Below are positions 35,051 to 43,297 of a stretch of 58,704 nucleotides of DNA, in pieces. Under the pieces are notes generated by a model. It had not been told where the DNA came from. It was given only the letters and a program-made list of their open reading frames with translations, and did not search any database. Each line of letters starts with the position of its first letter. Positions within the stretch are counted from its first letter, which is position 1. Origin of the DNA: Streptomyces lushanensis (lineage in GTDB: Bacteria; Actinomycetota; Actinomycetes; Streptomycetales; Streptomycetaceae). The stretch spans positions 1 through 58,704 of the forward strand of contig NZ_MAUD01000134.1 of NCBI RefSeq assembly GCF_001700515.1. The letters run 5' to 3'. The translations under genes were made by a program, and so were the position numbers.

Positions 35051-35425
35051 ATGTCCGCCGCAGCGGCGCCGGCGCCTCGTGACGCTCCGACCCCGGTCGG
35101 CACCTGGACGGCCCGGGTGAGCAGGCCGGGAGGCGACTCGGCCGGGTCGTTCCACTTCACGGCCTGTGGACACGCGCTGCTCACCGTGGGCGGGATCGGC
35201 GCCGGAAGCTGGTCGTCGCTCGGACCGGGCGGCTTTCTGTTCCGTATCACCGAACCGGTCCTCGACGGCCAGGGGCGGTGCGTCGGCTGGGTGGACATCG
35301 AGCAGCACGCGAGCCAGCGCGGCGGGTCCTTCACCAGCCGGGGGACCTCCCGGGTCTACGACGCCGACGGCCGGCTCACCAGGACCGTACCGGTGGAGAT
35401 ACACGCGACCCGGGCCGGATCCTGA
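35051..35425 (+). CDS. Small beta-rich protein of unknown function (paralog of 9699-10064)
   Basis: 124 residues. After a short Ala/Pro-rich leader it aligns over its length with the protein at 9699-10064: GTWT, then FTxxGxA, GxGAGxW, FxFRI, GWVDIEQ and RVYDADGRL. No known family is recognised; alternating short strands suggest a beta-barrel. It starts 8 bp after the P450 stop, so it is likely a partner in that oxidation or acts on its product. No good ribosome site of its own, consistent with translational coupling. Confidence 0.75.
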   Translation: MSAAAAPAPRDAPTPVGTWTARVSRPGGDSAGSFHFTACGHALLTVGGIGAGSWSSLGPGGFLFRITEPVLDGQGRCVGWVDIEQHASQRGGSFTSRGTSRVYDADGRLTRTVPVEIHATRAGS

Positions 35426-35444
35426 GCACGGCGGCGGCGACGGA

Positions 35445-35478
35445 ACGGTGGCGGGTGCCCGAGGGCGCCCGCCACCGT
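35445..35478. terminator. Bidirectional terminator hairpin
   Basis: Arms ACGGTGGCGGG / CCCGCCACCGT (11 bp, perfect) with further pairing GCCC/GGC inside a short loop. It lies between convergent stops at 35425 and 35489. Confidence 0.8.
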
Positions 35479-35488
35479 CGTCGTACCC

Positions 35489-36526
35489 TCAGCCGGCCGC
35501 GACCCGTATGGTGACGTTGCCCCGGTAGCGGCCGTCCAGCAGCGCGAGCAGCGCCTCGGGGGCGTGGGCGAGGCCGCCCTCGACCGTGGTGTGCGGGAAG
35601 ACGAAGCGGCCCTCGCGGTACCACCGCGCGAAGTGTTCGTACCAGGCGTTGATCTGCTCGGGCGTGTGGTAGCAGGCGAAGGGCCTGATCTCCAGGTGCC
35701 GGGTGATGGCCCGCATGAGATCGAGCCTCGGGTGACCCTCCTGGCCGCCGCCGATCTGGCCGGCCAGCGCCCCGCACAGGGCGAAGCGGGCGTGCGGGGC
35801 CGCCGCCCGGACCGCGGCCTCGAACTGCTCTCCGCCGACGTTGTCGAAGAACACGTTGATCCCGTCGGGCGCGAGTTCCCGCAGGCGGTCGACGACGGGC
35901 CCGTCGTGGTAGTCGAAGGCGGCGTCGTAGCCGAGCTCGTCGACCACGTAGTCGGCCTTCTCCTTGCTGCCGACGCTGCCGATCACCCGGGCGGCGCCCC
36001 GGCACTTGGCGATCTGCCCCGCGAGGGACCCGACCCCGCCGGCCGCGCCGGAGACGAAGACGACGTCCCCGGCGCCCACCTGGGCGATGTCCGCCATCCC
36101 GTAGTAGGCGGTGGGGCCCTGGTTGAGGAAGTACACGGGGCTCGGGAAAAGGCCGGTGGCGAGTTTGACGTACGTCTCGGCGGGCCCGGCGGAGTACTCC
36201 GACCAGCCGCTCATCGACTGGACCAGGTCACCGACGGCCAGTCGCGTGCTGGCGGAGCGCACCACGGTGCCCAGCGCGCCGCCGCCGAGGCGTTCGCCCG
36301 CCAGGAACGGCGGAACCGGCAACTGGCAGCCGGGCCGCATGAGATCCGCGTAGGCCGCCGCCAGGGACAGGTAGTCCGTGCGGACGAGCACCTCTCCCGC
36401 GTTCGGCTGCGGCACCGGCGTCTCGACGACGTCGAAGTGGTCGAGGGTCAGCTTCCCCTCCAGCTGTTTGGTGAGCCGGACCTCCCGGGCCGTCTCCGGT
36501 ATCTCCAGAACGTTCTGCGAGCTCAT
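35489..36526 (-). CDS. MDR-family NADPH-dependent enone/alkenal reductase
   Basis: 345 residues of the zinc-independent medium-chain dehydrogenase/reductase group (CurA/prostaglandin-reductase-like). The NADPH-binding motif SGAAGGVGSLAGQIAK is preceded by the TAYYGMADIA helix, and there are no zinc-ligand cysteines. Members reduce alpha,beta-unsaturated carbonyls or quinones. AAGGAG precedes ATG 36526; an in-frame upstream ATG at 36574 lacks a site. Same strand as the MFS gene upstream (54-bp gap). Possible roles: reduction of the quinone/enone aglycone, or detoxification. Confidence 0.92.
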   Translation of the reverse strand: MSSQNVLEIPETAREVRLTKQLEGKLTLDHFDVVETPVPQPNAGEVLVRTDYLSLAAAYADLMRPGCQLPVPPFLAGERLGGGALGTVVRSASTRLAVGDLVQSMSGWSEYSAGPAETYVKLATGLFPSPVYFLNQGPTAYYGMADIAQVGAGDVVFVSGAAGGVGSLAGQIAKCRGAARVIGSVGSKEKADYVVDELGYDAAFDYHDGPVVDRLRELAPDGINVFFDNVGGEQFEAAVRAAAPHARFALCGALAGQIGGGQEGHPRLDLMRAITRHLEIRPFACYHTPEQINAWYEHFARWYREGRFVFPHTTVEGGLAHAPEALLALLDGRYRGNVTIRVAAG

Positions 36527-36580
36527 GGTTCTCCTTCCGTGGTGCTCCGAGGGCAGGGGGTTCTTGCCGCGCACGGTGGC

Positions 36581-38083
36581 TCAGAGGGCCGGGGACGCGC
36601 CGCCCGCCGCCGTGCCGGACCGGGAGCCGCCCGGCGGTCGGCGCCGGGCGCGGCCGGGCAGCGCGAACGTGAGCACGAGGACCGCCAGGAGGAGACAGGC
36701 CAGCCATCGCAAGGTGTGGGAGAAGGCCGCGGAGACCGGATGTCCGGAGTCCAGCAGCCCCAGGAAGGTCATCGGCACCAGGCTCATGCCCAGCGCGGTC
36801 CCCAGCTGATAGGTCGTGTTGCCGAGCCCCGCGGCCGCGCGCGCGTGCTCACGGGACACCCCCGCCAGCAGCAGCGTCGACAGCGGCGCCACCGTCAGTC
36901 CCATGCCGCCGCCGAGCAGGACGAGCGCCGGCAGTATCTGCCATGGCCGGATGTCCGTGCCGTAGTGCTGCGTCTGCCAGCCGTACACCAGGGCTCCGGT
37001 CAACTGCGTGAGCGCTCCCGCCTGAAGCACCCTCCGCCCGTACCTCGGGAACAGCGCGTCGCGCGACAGTCCGGCGAAGACCGCCACCGCCGCGCCGAAG
37101 AGCAGCATGCACAGAGCGGCGAGCAACGGGGACCAGCCGAGCCCGGCCTGCATGTGGAAGCACCAGGCGAGGAGGAAGATGCCGCCCAGGACACCGTGGA
37201 CGAGTTCGATCCCGATGCCGACGGCGTAGCTCCGGATGGCGAACAGGGACGTCTCCACCAGCGTGCCCAATCGCCGCCGGCTCCTGGCCCGTTCGCGGCG
37301 CACGAAGGCGGCCAGCAGACCCGTGCCGCCCGCGATGGACAGCAGGACCCACGGCGACCACCCCGTTCCCGGCCCGCGTCCCAGCGGGTAGAGGATCATC
37401 AGCAGCCCGGTGGCGGCGACGGCCGTCCCCGGCCAGTCGGGAGCGGAGGTCAGACGGTCCCGGCACTCCACGATGCACAGGCGTCCCAGGACCAGACCGG
37501 CGAGTCCGATCGGCAGATCGACCAGGAGCAGCGCGCGCCAGCCCAGGCCGAACAGATCGCTCTCCAGGAGAGCGGCGCCCGCCACCGGACCGGCCACCGC
37601 GCCCAGCCCGACCACCGCGGCGAACAGGGCCGTGGCCCTTCCCCGCCCGCCGGCGGGGGAGACGGCGTCGATGATGTAGGGCACCTGCGGGACCATGAGC
37701 GCCGCAGCCGCGCCCTGCACCACCCGGGCGGCCACCAGCGTCCCGGAGTCGGGGGCGAGCCCGCCCACCGCGGAGGCGGCGGTGAAGGCGCCGATGCCCA
37801 CGAGGAACACCCTCCGCCGGCCGTGGATGCCGCCCAGCCGGATCCCGGGCACCAGCACGACGGCGAACGCGAGCGCGTAACCACCGGTGATCCAGGGCAG
37901 CGTGGCATAGGCGACGCCGAGGTCGTCCCTGATGCTCGGAAGAGCGACGTTCACCATGGTGAGGTCGACCAGGTCCATCAGACTCGCGGCCATGACCACG
38001 GCCATCGCCGACCGGCGCGTCCGGGCGGCCGCCGGTTTCGGCCCGGGTCTCTCGCCCGCCGTCGGACGGAACGTGAACGTCAT
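36581..38083 (-). CDS. MFS efflux pump, DHA2 (EmrB/QacA) family
   Basis: 500 residues, about 14 hydrophobic segments. SLMDLVDLTMVNVALPSIRDDLG in TM1 and the following GIRLGGIHGRRRVF mark the DHA2 drug:H+ antiporters. It is most like the pump at 18048-19553 in its start (LLDLVDATIVNVAIP). AGGGAGAA precedes ATG 38083. Co-transcription with the enone reductase downstream is likely. With two further pumps it suggests redundancy or separate export of toxic intermediates. Confidence 0.93.
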   Translation of the reverse strand: MTFTFRPTAGERPGPKPAAARTRRSAMAVVMAASLMDLVDLTMVNVALPSIRDDLGVAYATLPWITGGYALAFAVVLVPGIRLGGIHGRRRVFLVGIGAFTAASAVGGLAPDSGTLVAARVVQGAAAALMVPQVPYIIDAVSPAGGRGRATALFAAVVGLGAVAGPVAGAALLESDLFGLGWRALLLVDLPIGLAGLVLGRLCIVECRDRLTSAPDWPGTAVAATGLLMILYPLGRGPGTGWSPWVLLSIAGGTGLLAAFVRRERARSRRRLGTLVETSLFAIRSYAVGIGIELVHGVLGGIFLLAWCFHMQAGLGWSPLLAALCMLLFGAAVAVFAGLSRDALFPRYGRRVLQAGALTQLTGALVYGWQTQHYGTDIRPWQILPALVLLGGGMGLTVAPLSTLLLAGVSREHARAAAGLGNTTYQLGTALGMSLVPMTFLGLLDSGHPVSAAFSHTLRWLACLLLAVLVLTFALPGRARRRPPGGSRSGTAAGGASPAL

Positions 38084-38212
38084 GGATTTCTCCCTGCTCA
38101 CAGTGGTGTGGAAACCGCGTGAGCGACGGTAGGTGCCATTTAGGCCGGGTCGTGTCCGATATGGACGGCACACCGGCCACAGATGACACACCGGCGTGCG
38201 GCACGGCCGTTC

Positions 38213-38995
38213 TCAGCCGTCCTGACCGCTCCCGCCCGCGTCGGTGTCCATGCCGCCGTCGACGGTGAGGATCTGTCCGGTGACCAACGAGGCCGCCGGG
38301 TCGGCCAGTCGCGTGATCCACGGCGTGATGTCGCCGACGTCCGCCACGCGTCCCAGCGGGATGCCGGAGGCGACGGCGTCGAAGAGACCTTCCGACTGCT
38401 GCTCCGTCATGCCGTTGGCCCGGTACGCCTCGGTGCGCACGAAACCGGGGGCGACCGCGTTGACGCGGACGCCGTGTGCCGCGAGCTCCGCCGCCCAGCT
38501 GCGGGTCAGGCTATGCACACCCGCCTTGCTCGCCGCGTACACCGAGCTCCCCGCCCCGGGGTTGTGACCGGCCCGGCTGGAGACCAGCACGATGCTTCCG
38601 CGCCGCGGGAGCAGGTACGGCAGCAGATGCCCGGTGACGAGCAGCGGTCCCAGGAGGTTGGTGTCCAGCACCTCCCTGACGGTGTCCGGCCCGAGCGCGG
38701 AGAGCGGTGTGAACCGGAAGACACCGGCGTTGTGCACCAGGACGTCCAGCCCGTCACCCCGGGCCCGTACCTCGTCGGCCAGTGCCTCCGCGCCGGACTC
38801 GCTCGTCACATCGGCGACCACCGGCACGACGGCCGGGTGCTCGGCCGCGACCTGTTCCAGGCGTTCCTTGCGCCGGCCGCAGATGATCACCGTGGTGGCG
38901 CCCTGTTCGGCGAAGGCCAGCGCCGTGGCCCGGCCTATGCCCGTGCCCGCGCCGGTGACGACGACGGTACGGTCCGCGAAAGTTCGCTCGGGCAT
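38213..38995 (-). CDS. Short-chain dehydrogenase/reductase
   Basis: 260 residues, classical SDR. TGAGTGIG binds the cofactor, and Y153-x3-K157 (YAASK) is catalytic with the upstream VSS serine. AAGGGGAGA lies just before the ATG. It does not have the ActIII C-terminal signature, so it is a tailoring oxidoreductase rather than the C9 ketoreductase. It is divergent from the racemase gene across 216 bp that must hold both promoters. Substrate unknown. Confidence 0.9.
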   Translation of the reverse strand: MPERTFADRTVVVTGAGTGIGRATALAFAEQGATTVIICGRRKERLEQVAAEHPAVVPVVADVTSESGAEALADEVRARGDGLDVLVHNAGVFRFTPLSALGPDTVREVLDTNLLGPLLVTGHLLPYLLPRRGSIVLVSSRAGHNPGAGSSVYAASKAGVHSLTRSWAAELAAHGVRVNAVAPGFVRTEAYRANGMTEQQSEGLFDAVASGIPLGRVADVGDITPWITRLADPAASLVTGQILTVDGGMDTDAGGSGQDG

Positions 38996-39211
38996 GGTTC
39001 TCCCCTTCGAAGCGGTCGGCTGAGAGTGGCGGCTCGCCCTGCCGCCACGAGCCGCCGACGGTCGGACGGTCAGCGTGGGCCGCGCCGGTTGTGCTCCTCT
39101 GGACCTCGGGTGGACCTGTCCGTGCGGGCGGCACTGCTCCCGTTCGAGCCGCTGTTGACCGGCGTGCCGGAGTGTGGGCCGCGACCGAGTCGCCGATCGA
39201 CGGAGCGTGTC

Positions 39212-40450
39212 ATGTCAGCATTCCGTGACCACTCACCTCCAGGAGCGGAGGCGGAAGCGGGGACCGGGGGGCCGTTGTCCGGGCTGCGCGTCCTGGAACT
39301 GAACGGCATCGGCCCGGCGCCCTTCGCCTGCATGCTGCTGGCCGATCTGGGGGCCGAGGTGATCCGGATCGACCGGGCCGACGGCGCGCACCCCTTCGCG
39401 CAGTGGCACCGGGTGCTGGACCGGGGGCGCCGCTCGATCGCTCTCGATCTGAAGAATCCGCACGCGGTACGGGCCGCGCTGCGCCTGGCGCAGCGGTGCG
39501 ACGTCCTCGTCGAGGGGTTCCGTCCCGGAGTGGCCGAGCGTCTCGGCATCGGGCCGCGGCAGTGCCACGCCCGCAATCCGTCGCTGGTGTACGCCCGTAT
39601 GACCGGGTGGGGACAGCACGGCCCGCTGGCCGGGGCACCGGGGCACGACATCAACTACATAGCGCTGACCGGCGCCCTCGACGCGATCGGCCCGGCCGGG
39701 GGTCCTCCGGTACCTCCGGTCAACCTGCTGGGCGACTTCGCGGGCGGCGGGATGCTGCTCTTCGGCGGCATCCTCGCGGCCGTGCTGGAGCAGCGGCGCA
39801 CGGGCCGGGGCCGGGTGGTGGACGCCGCCGTCGTGGACGGCACGGCACTGCTCATGAGCATGCTCCTGGGCATGTCGGGCGCCGGGGAGTGGGGGCCCTC
39901 CAGAGGCGCCAACCTGCTCGACGGCGGTGCGCCGTTCTACTGCGTGTACCCCTGCCAGGACGGGAGGTACGTCGCGGTGGGAGCCCTTGAGGACCGGTTC
40001 TACACGGCTCTGGTCCAGGGGCTGGAGCTGGATCCGGACCGGTTGCCGGACCGGTGGCGGAGCGCCAACTGGGACGCGCTTCGGTCGGTGTTCGCGGACC
40101 GCTTCCTACGGCGTACCCGTGACGCGTGGGCAGCCGCCTTCGACGGGACCGACGCGTGTGTGACCCCGGTGCTGAACGCCGAGGAGGCCGCCGCCCATCC
40201 GCACATGAGGGCCCGCGGCACGTTTCTGCGGGACGGGCCGGTCCTGCGGCCCGCCGCCGCGCCACGGTACGACGGTGCCCGGCCGTCCCCGCCCGCGCCG
40301 CCCCCGGTGCCCGGCCAGCACACCCGTGAGGTCCTGGCCGAACTCGGCTGGTCCGGGGCGGAGATCCGGCGGCTGCTGTCGTCCGGCGCCGCCCGCGCCG
40401 CCTCCGCCTCCGCCGACGGTGGGCCTCGGGACGTGACCAGCCGCTCTTGA
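39212..40450 (+). CDS. Alpha-methylacyl-CoA racemase-like CoA enzyme (CaiB/BaiF family III)
   Basis: 412 residues of the family III CoA-transferase fold. The blocks GHDINYIALTGAL, PPVNLLGDFAGGG and VVDAAVVDGTALL are those of alpha-methylacyl-CoA racemases. H145 (GHDINY) and D175 (GDF) are separated by 30 residues, the same as the catalytic H126/D156 of Mycobacterium MCR as I recall it. Such enzymes epimerise 2-methylacyl-CoAs by deprotonation at C2. The next gene is citramalate synthase and the KSIII follows, so the substrate may be the 2-methylbutyryl-CoA starter. GGAG lies 6 bases before the ATG. A CoA transferase is the alternative. Confidence 0.85.
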   Translation: MSAFRDHSPPGAEAEAGTGGPLSGLRVLELNGIGPAPFACMLLADLGAEVIRIDRADGAHPFAQWHRVLDRGRRSIALDLKNPHAVRAALRLAQRCDVLVEGFRPGVAERLGIGPRQCHARNPSLVYARMTGWGQHGPLAGAPGHDINYIALTGALDAIGPAGGPPVPPVNLLGDFAGGGMLLFGGILAAVLEQRRTGRGRVVDAAVVDGTALLMSMLLGMSGAGEWGPSRGANLLDGGAPFYCVYPCQDGRYVAVGALEDRFYTALVQGLELDPDRLPDRWRSANWDALRSVFADRFLRRTRDAWAAAFDGTDACVTPVLNAEEAAAHPHMRARGTFLRDGPVLRPAAAPRYDGARPSPPAPPPVPGQHTREVLAELGWSGAEIRRLLSSGAARAASASADGGPRDVTSRS

Positions 40451-40531
40451 GCGGCACGCGAGCCGCCGGCCGCACGCTTTCGCGTCGCGGGCCGGAGCGA
40501 CTGGACCCAACCAGCAGCGGAGGACGGGCAG

Positions 40532-42160
40532 ATGGCACGACAGGACTTCCAGCTCTACGACACGACCCTGCGGGACGGGACGCAGCAGGAGGGTCTCGTG
40601 CTGTCGGTGGACGACAAGCTCGCCGTGGCCCGGTGCCTCGACGCCCTGGGGGTGGGATTCATCGAGGGCGGCTGGCCGGGAGCCGTACCGAAGGACACGG
40701 AGTTCTTCCGGCGCGCGGCCACCGAACTGCGCCTGGACAACGCGGAACTGGTGGCGTTCGGGGCCACCCGGAAACCCGGGACCTCGGCCGCCACCGATCC
40801 CCAGGTGCGGGAACTGGTCCTTGCCGGGACCCCGGTGGTGACGCTCGTGGCCAAGAGCGATCCCCGGCATGTGGAACTGGTGCTCAGGACGACCCTGGCC
40901 GAGAACCTCGCGTCCATCGGCGGCACCGTGCGCCATCTGGTCCGCACCGGCCGGAGGGTCTTCCTGGACGCGGAACACTTCTTCGACGGCCACCGGGCCA
41001 ACCGTGACTACGCCCTGGAGGTCGTGCGCACCGCGGCGGAGGCCGGTGCAGAGACCGTCGTCCTGTGCGACACCAACGGCGGTTCCCTGCCCGACGAGGT
41101 GGGCGCGGTGGTGTCCGACACGCTCAGCAGCACCGGTGTGCCGCTCGGCATCCACTGCCATGACGACTCCGGATGCGCGGTCGCCAACACGATGGCGGCG
41201 GTGGCCTCCGGCGCCCGCCATGTCCAGGGCACCGTGCACGGTTACGGCGAGCGCTGCGGCAACGCCAATCTCCTCACCCTCGCGGCGAACCTGATCCTCA
41301 AGCGCGGCGTGCCGGCCCTGCCGCCCGGCCGGCTGGGCACCCTGGCCGCCGTGGGCCGTTCCATCGCCGAGATCACGGGACGCGGGCCCGCCACGGGCGC
41401 CCCGTACGTGGGCCGGTCCGCCTTCACCCACAAGGCCGGCCTGCACGCCTCCGCGCTGCGGGTGGACAGTGAGCTGTACCAGCACGTCGACCCGCATCAC
41501 GTCGGCAACACGATGCGGACCCTGGTGTCCGACATGGGCGGCCGGTCGTCGGTCCTGCTCAAGGCCCAGGAGCTGGGCTACGACGTCGCCACCGCACAGG
41601 ACGTGATCGCGCGGCTGGCCACGAAGGTCAAGGAGCTGGAGCACCGCGGCTACAGCTTCGAGTCCGCCGACGCGTCCTTCGAGCTGCTGCTGCGCGCGGA
41701 GCTGTCCGCGGACCGCGCCGCGCCGCCCGTCGACGTCCTCTCCTGGCATGCCGGCACGAAGGCCGCGGGCGCCGGCCGCGAGCGGTCCAGCGCCTCGGTC
41801 CGGCTTCGGGTGAACGGTGTGGCGGCCGAAGGCGCCGAGACGGGCGGCAGCACGGTCGACGCCCTCGACCGGGCGCTGCACCAGGCCCTCGACCCGAGGT
41901 TTCCCCGGATACGGCGGCTGCGGCTCGTCGGCCACCGGGTCCGTCTCCCGGTCGGCGGGACCGACGGCCGCCCGACGGCCAGGGTCGTCGCCTCCTTCAC
42001 GGACGGCCCCGACCGGCTGGACACCGTAGGAGTGGGCGCGGACACCGAGTCCGCCTTCCTCCAGGCGCTGACGGACGCCGTGCGTTACCTGTTGACGGCG
42101 GACGGCCCGGACGGTGAGGGACGGACCGCGGGCCACGAGCCGACCGCGGCGGCGTACTGA
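40532..42160 (+). CDS. cimA: (R)-citramalate synthase (CimA/LeuA-like)
   Basis: 542 residues: an N-terminal HMGL-like TIM barrel with YDTTLRDGTQQEG, GIHCHDDSG and the N-x-N region (GERCGNAN), a middle linker, and a C-terminal regulatory LeuA-type domain. Length and motifs fit the direct citramalate synthases that condense pyruvate with acetyl-CoA, giving 2-oxobutyrate and then isoleucine-type keto acids. This would raise the supply of 3-methyl-2-oxovalerate and hence 2-methylbutyryl-CoA. GGAGG precedes the ATG. Its place between the racemase and the KSIII supports dedicated starter supply. The leuCD/leuB and ilv steps must come from primary metabolism. Confidence 0.9.
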   Translation: MARQDFQLYDTTLRDGTQQEGLVLSVDDKLAVARCLDALGVGFIEGGWPGAVPKDTEFFRRAATELRLDNAELVAFGATRKPGTSAATDPQVRELVLAGTPVVTLVAKSDPRHVELVLRTTLAENLASIGGTVRHLVRTGRRVFLDAEHFFDGHRANRDYALEVVRTAAEAGAETVVLCDTNGGSLPDEVGAVVSDTLSSTGVPLGIHCHDDSGCAVANTMAAVASGARHVQGTVHGYGERCGNANLLTLAANLILKRGVPALPPGRLGTLAAVGRSIAEITGRGPATGAPYVGRSAFTHKAGLHASALRVDSELYQHVDPHHVGNTMRTLVSDMGGRSSVLLKAQELGYDVATAQDVIARLATKVKELEHRGYSFESADASFELLLRAELSADRAAPPVDVLSWHAGTKAAGAGRERSSASVRLRVNGVAAEGAETGGSTVDALDRALHQALDPRFPRIRRLRLVGHRVRLPVGGTDGRPTARVVASFTDGPDRLDTVGVGADTESAFLQALTDAVRYLLTADGPDGEGRTAGHEPTAAAY

Positions 42161-42181
42161 CGGACCGAGCACAGGGACGGA

Positions 42182-43222
42182 ATGACCATGCGTTTGGAAG
42201 GCATCTTCGTACAGGCGACCGGCGTCCGGCTCCCCGCCCGGCTGCGGGTGAGTGACGCGGTCGCCGCGGGCGAGTGCCCGCCGCGGACCGCGGACACCAC
42301 CGGCGTCGTCTCCGTGGCGTACTCGCCCGACGAGTCGGCGGCGGAGATGGCGGTCGCGGCGGCGGGCAGCGCCCTGGACCGCGCCCGGACGCAGCCGGAC
42401 GACATCGACCTGATCCTGCACGCCGACACCTACCACCAGGGCCAGGACCTGTGGCCGGTGGCCTCCTACATCCAGCGCGAGACGCTCCGGAGCACCTGCC
42501 CGGCCCTGGAGATCCGGCAGATGTCCAACGGCGGCCTGGCCGCACTCGACCTGGCCGCCGCGTATCTGAGTGCCGCGCCCGGCCGCCGCCAGGCCCTGCT
42601 GACCACCGCCGACCGGTTCTGCCCGCCCGGCATCGACCGCTGGCGCACCGACCCCGGCACGCCCTACGCCGACGGGGGTACGGCGCTGGTGCTCTCCCGG
42701 CAGGGCGGGTTCGCCTCGGTCGCCTCACTGGCGTTGTTCGCCGACTCCGAACTCGAACCCCTGCACCGCGGCGACACCCCTTTCTCCCCGGCGCCGTTCA
42801 CCCATGGCATGCCCGTCGACTTCGACGCGGCCAAGCGGGCCTTCGTCGAGCGCATGGGCATCTCGTACGCCGTCGCGCGCAGCGGCGCCGGGCAGTACAA
42901 CGTCGTCAAGGAGGCGCTGTCGGACGCCGGGATGGAACTCGCCGACGCCGCGTGGGTGATCCTTCCGCATTTCGGCCGCCGCCGGCTCCAGTCCATCTAC
43001 TACCGGCCGTTCGGCATCGATCCGGGGCGCACCACGTGGGACTGGAGCCGGACGGTGGGACACCTGGGCGCCGGTGACCAGTTCGCGAGCCTGGACCGGC
43101 TCGTCGTGTCCGGCCTGGCCGCGCCCGGTGACCGTTGTGTCCTGATGTCGGTCGGCGCGGGATACAGCTGGGGCTGCGCCGTGGTCGACATCCTCGACCG
43201 CCCGGACTGGGCCGCCGGCTGA
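42182..43222 (+). CDS. KSIII-like starter-loading enzyme with Ser in place of Cys (DpsC-like)
   Basis: 346 residues, thiolase/KASIII fold. The nucleophile position reads QMSNGG, giving Ser115 instead of Cys, as in DpsC (Ser118) of daunorubicin priming. The later His is H263 (ILPHFG), and the usual Asn motif is replaced by VGHLGAGD (H294, D299). Expected role: selecting an acyl-CoA starter and acylating or condensing it with the malonyl-ACP system. AGGGACGGA precedes ATG 42182; ATG 42188 is equally possible. It follows citramalate synthase by 21 bp and precedes the aromatase, so one operon is likely. Confidence 0.9.
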   Translation: MTMRLEGIFVQATGVRLPARLRVSDAVAAGECPPRTADTTGVVSVAYSPDESAAEMAVAAAGSALDRARTQPDDIDLILHADTYHQGQDLWPVASYIQRETLRSTCPALEIRQMSNGGLAALDLAAAYLSAAPGRRQALLTTADRFCPPGIDRWRTDPGTPYADGGTALVLSRQGGFASVASLALFADSELEPLHRGDTPFSPAPFTHGMPVDFDAAKRAFVERMGISYAVARSGAGQYNVVKEALSDAGMELADAAWVILPHFGRRRLQSIYYRPFGIDPGRTTWDWSRTVGHLGAGDQFASLDRLVVSGLAAPGDRCVLMSVGAGYSWGCAVVDILDRPDWAAG

Positions 43223-43297
43223 CGTCCCGACCCGCCGCTCCCGAAACCCCGACAAGACAGACGCCGCCGCGGTGGCCCTGGTGAGAGGAAGTGTCCT

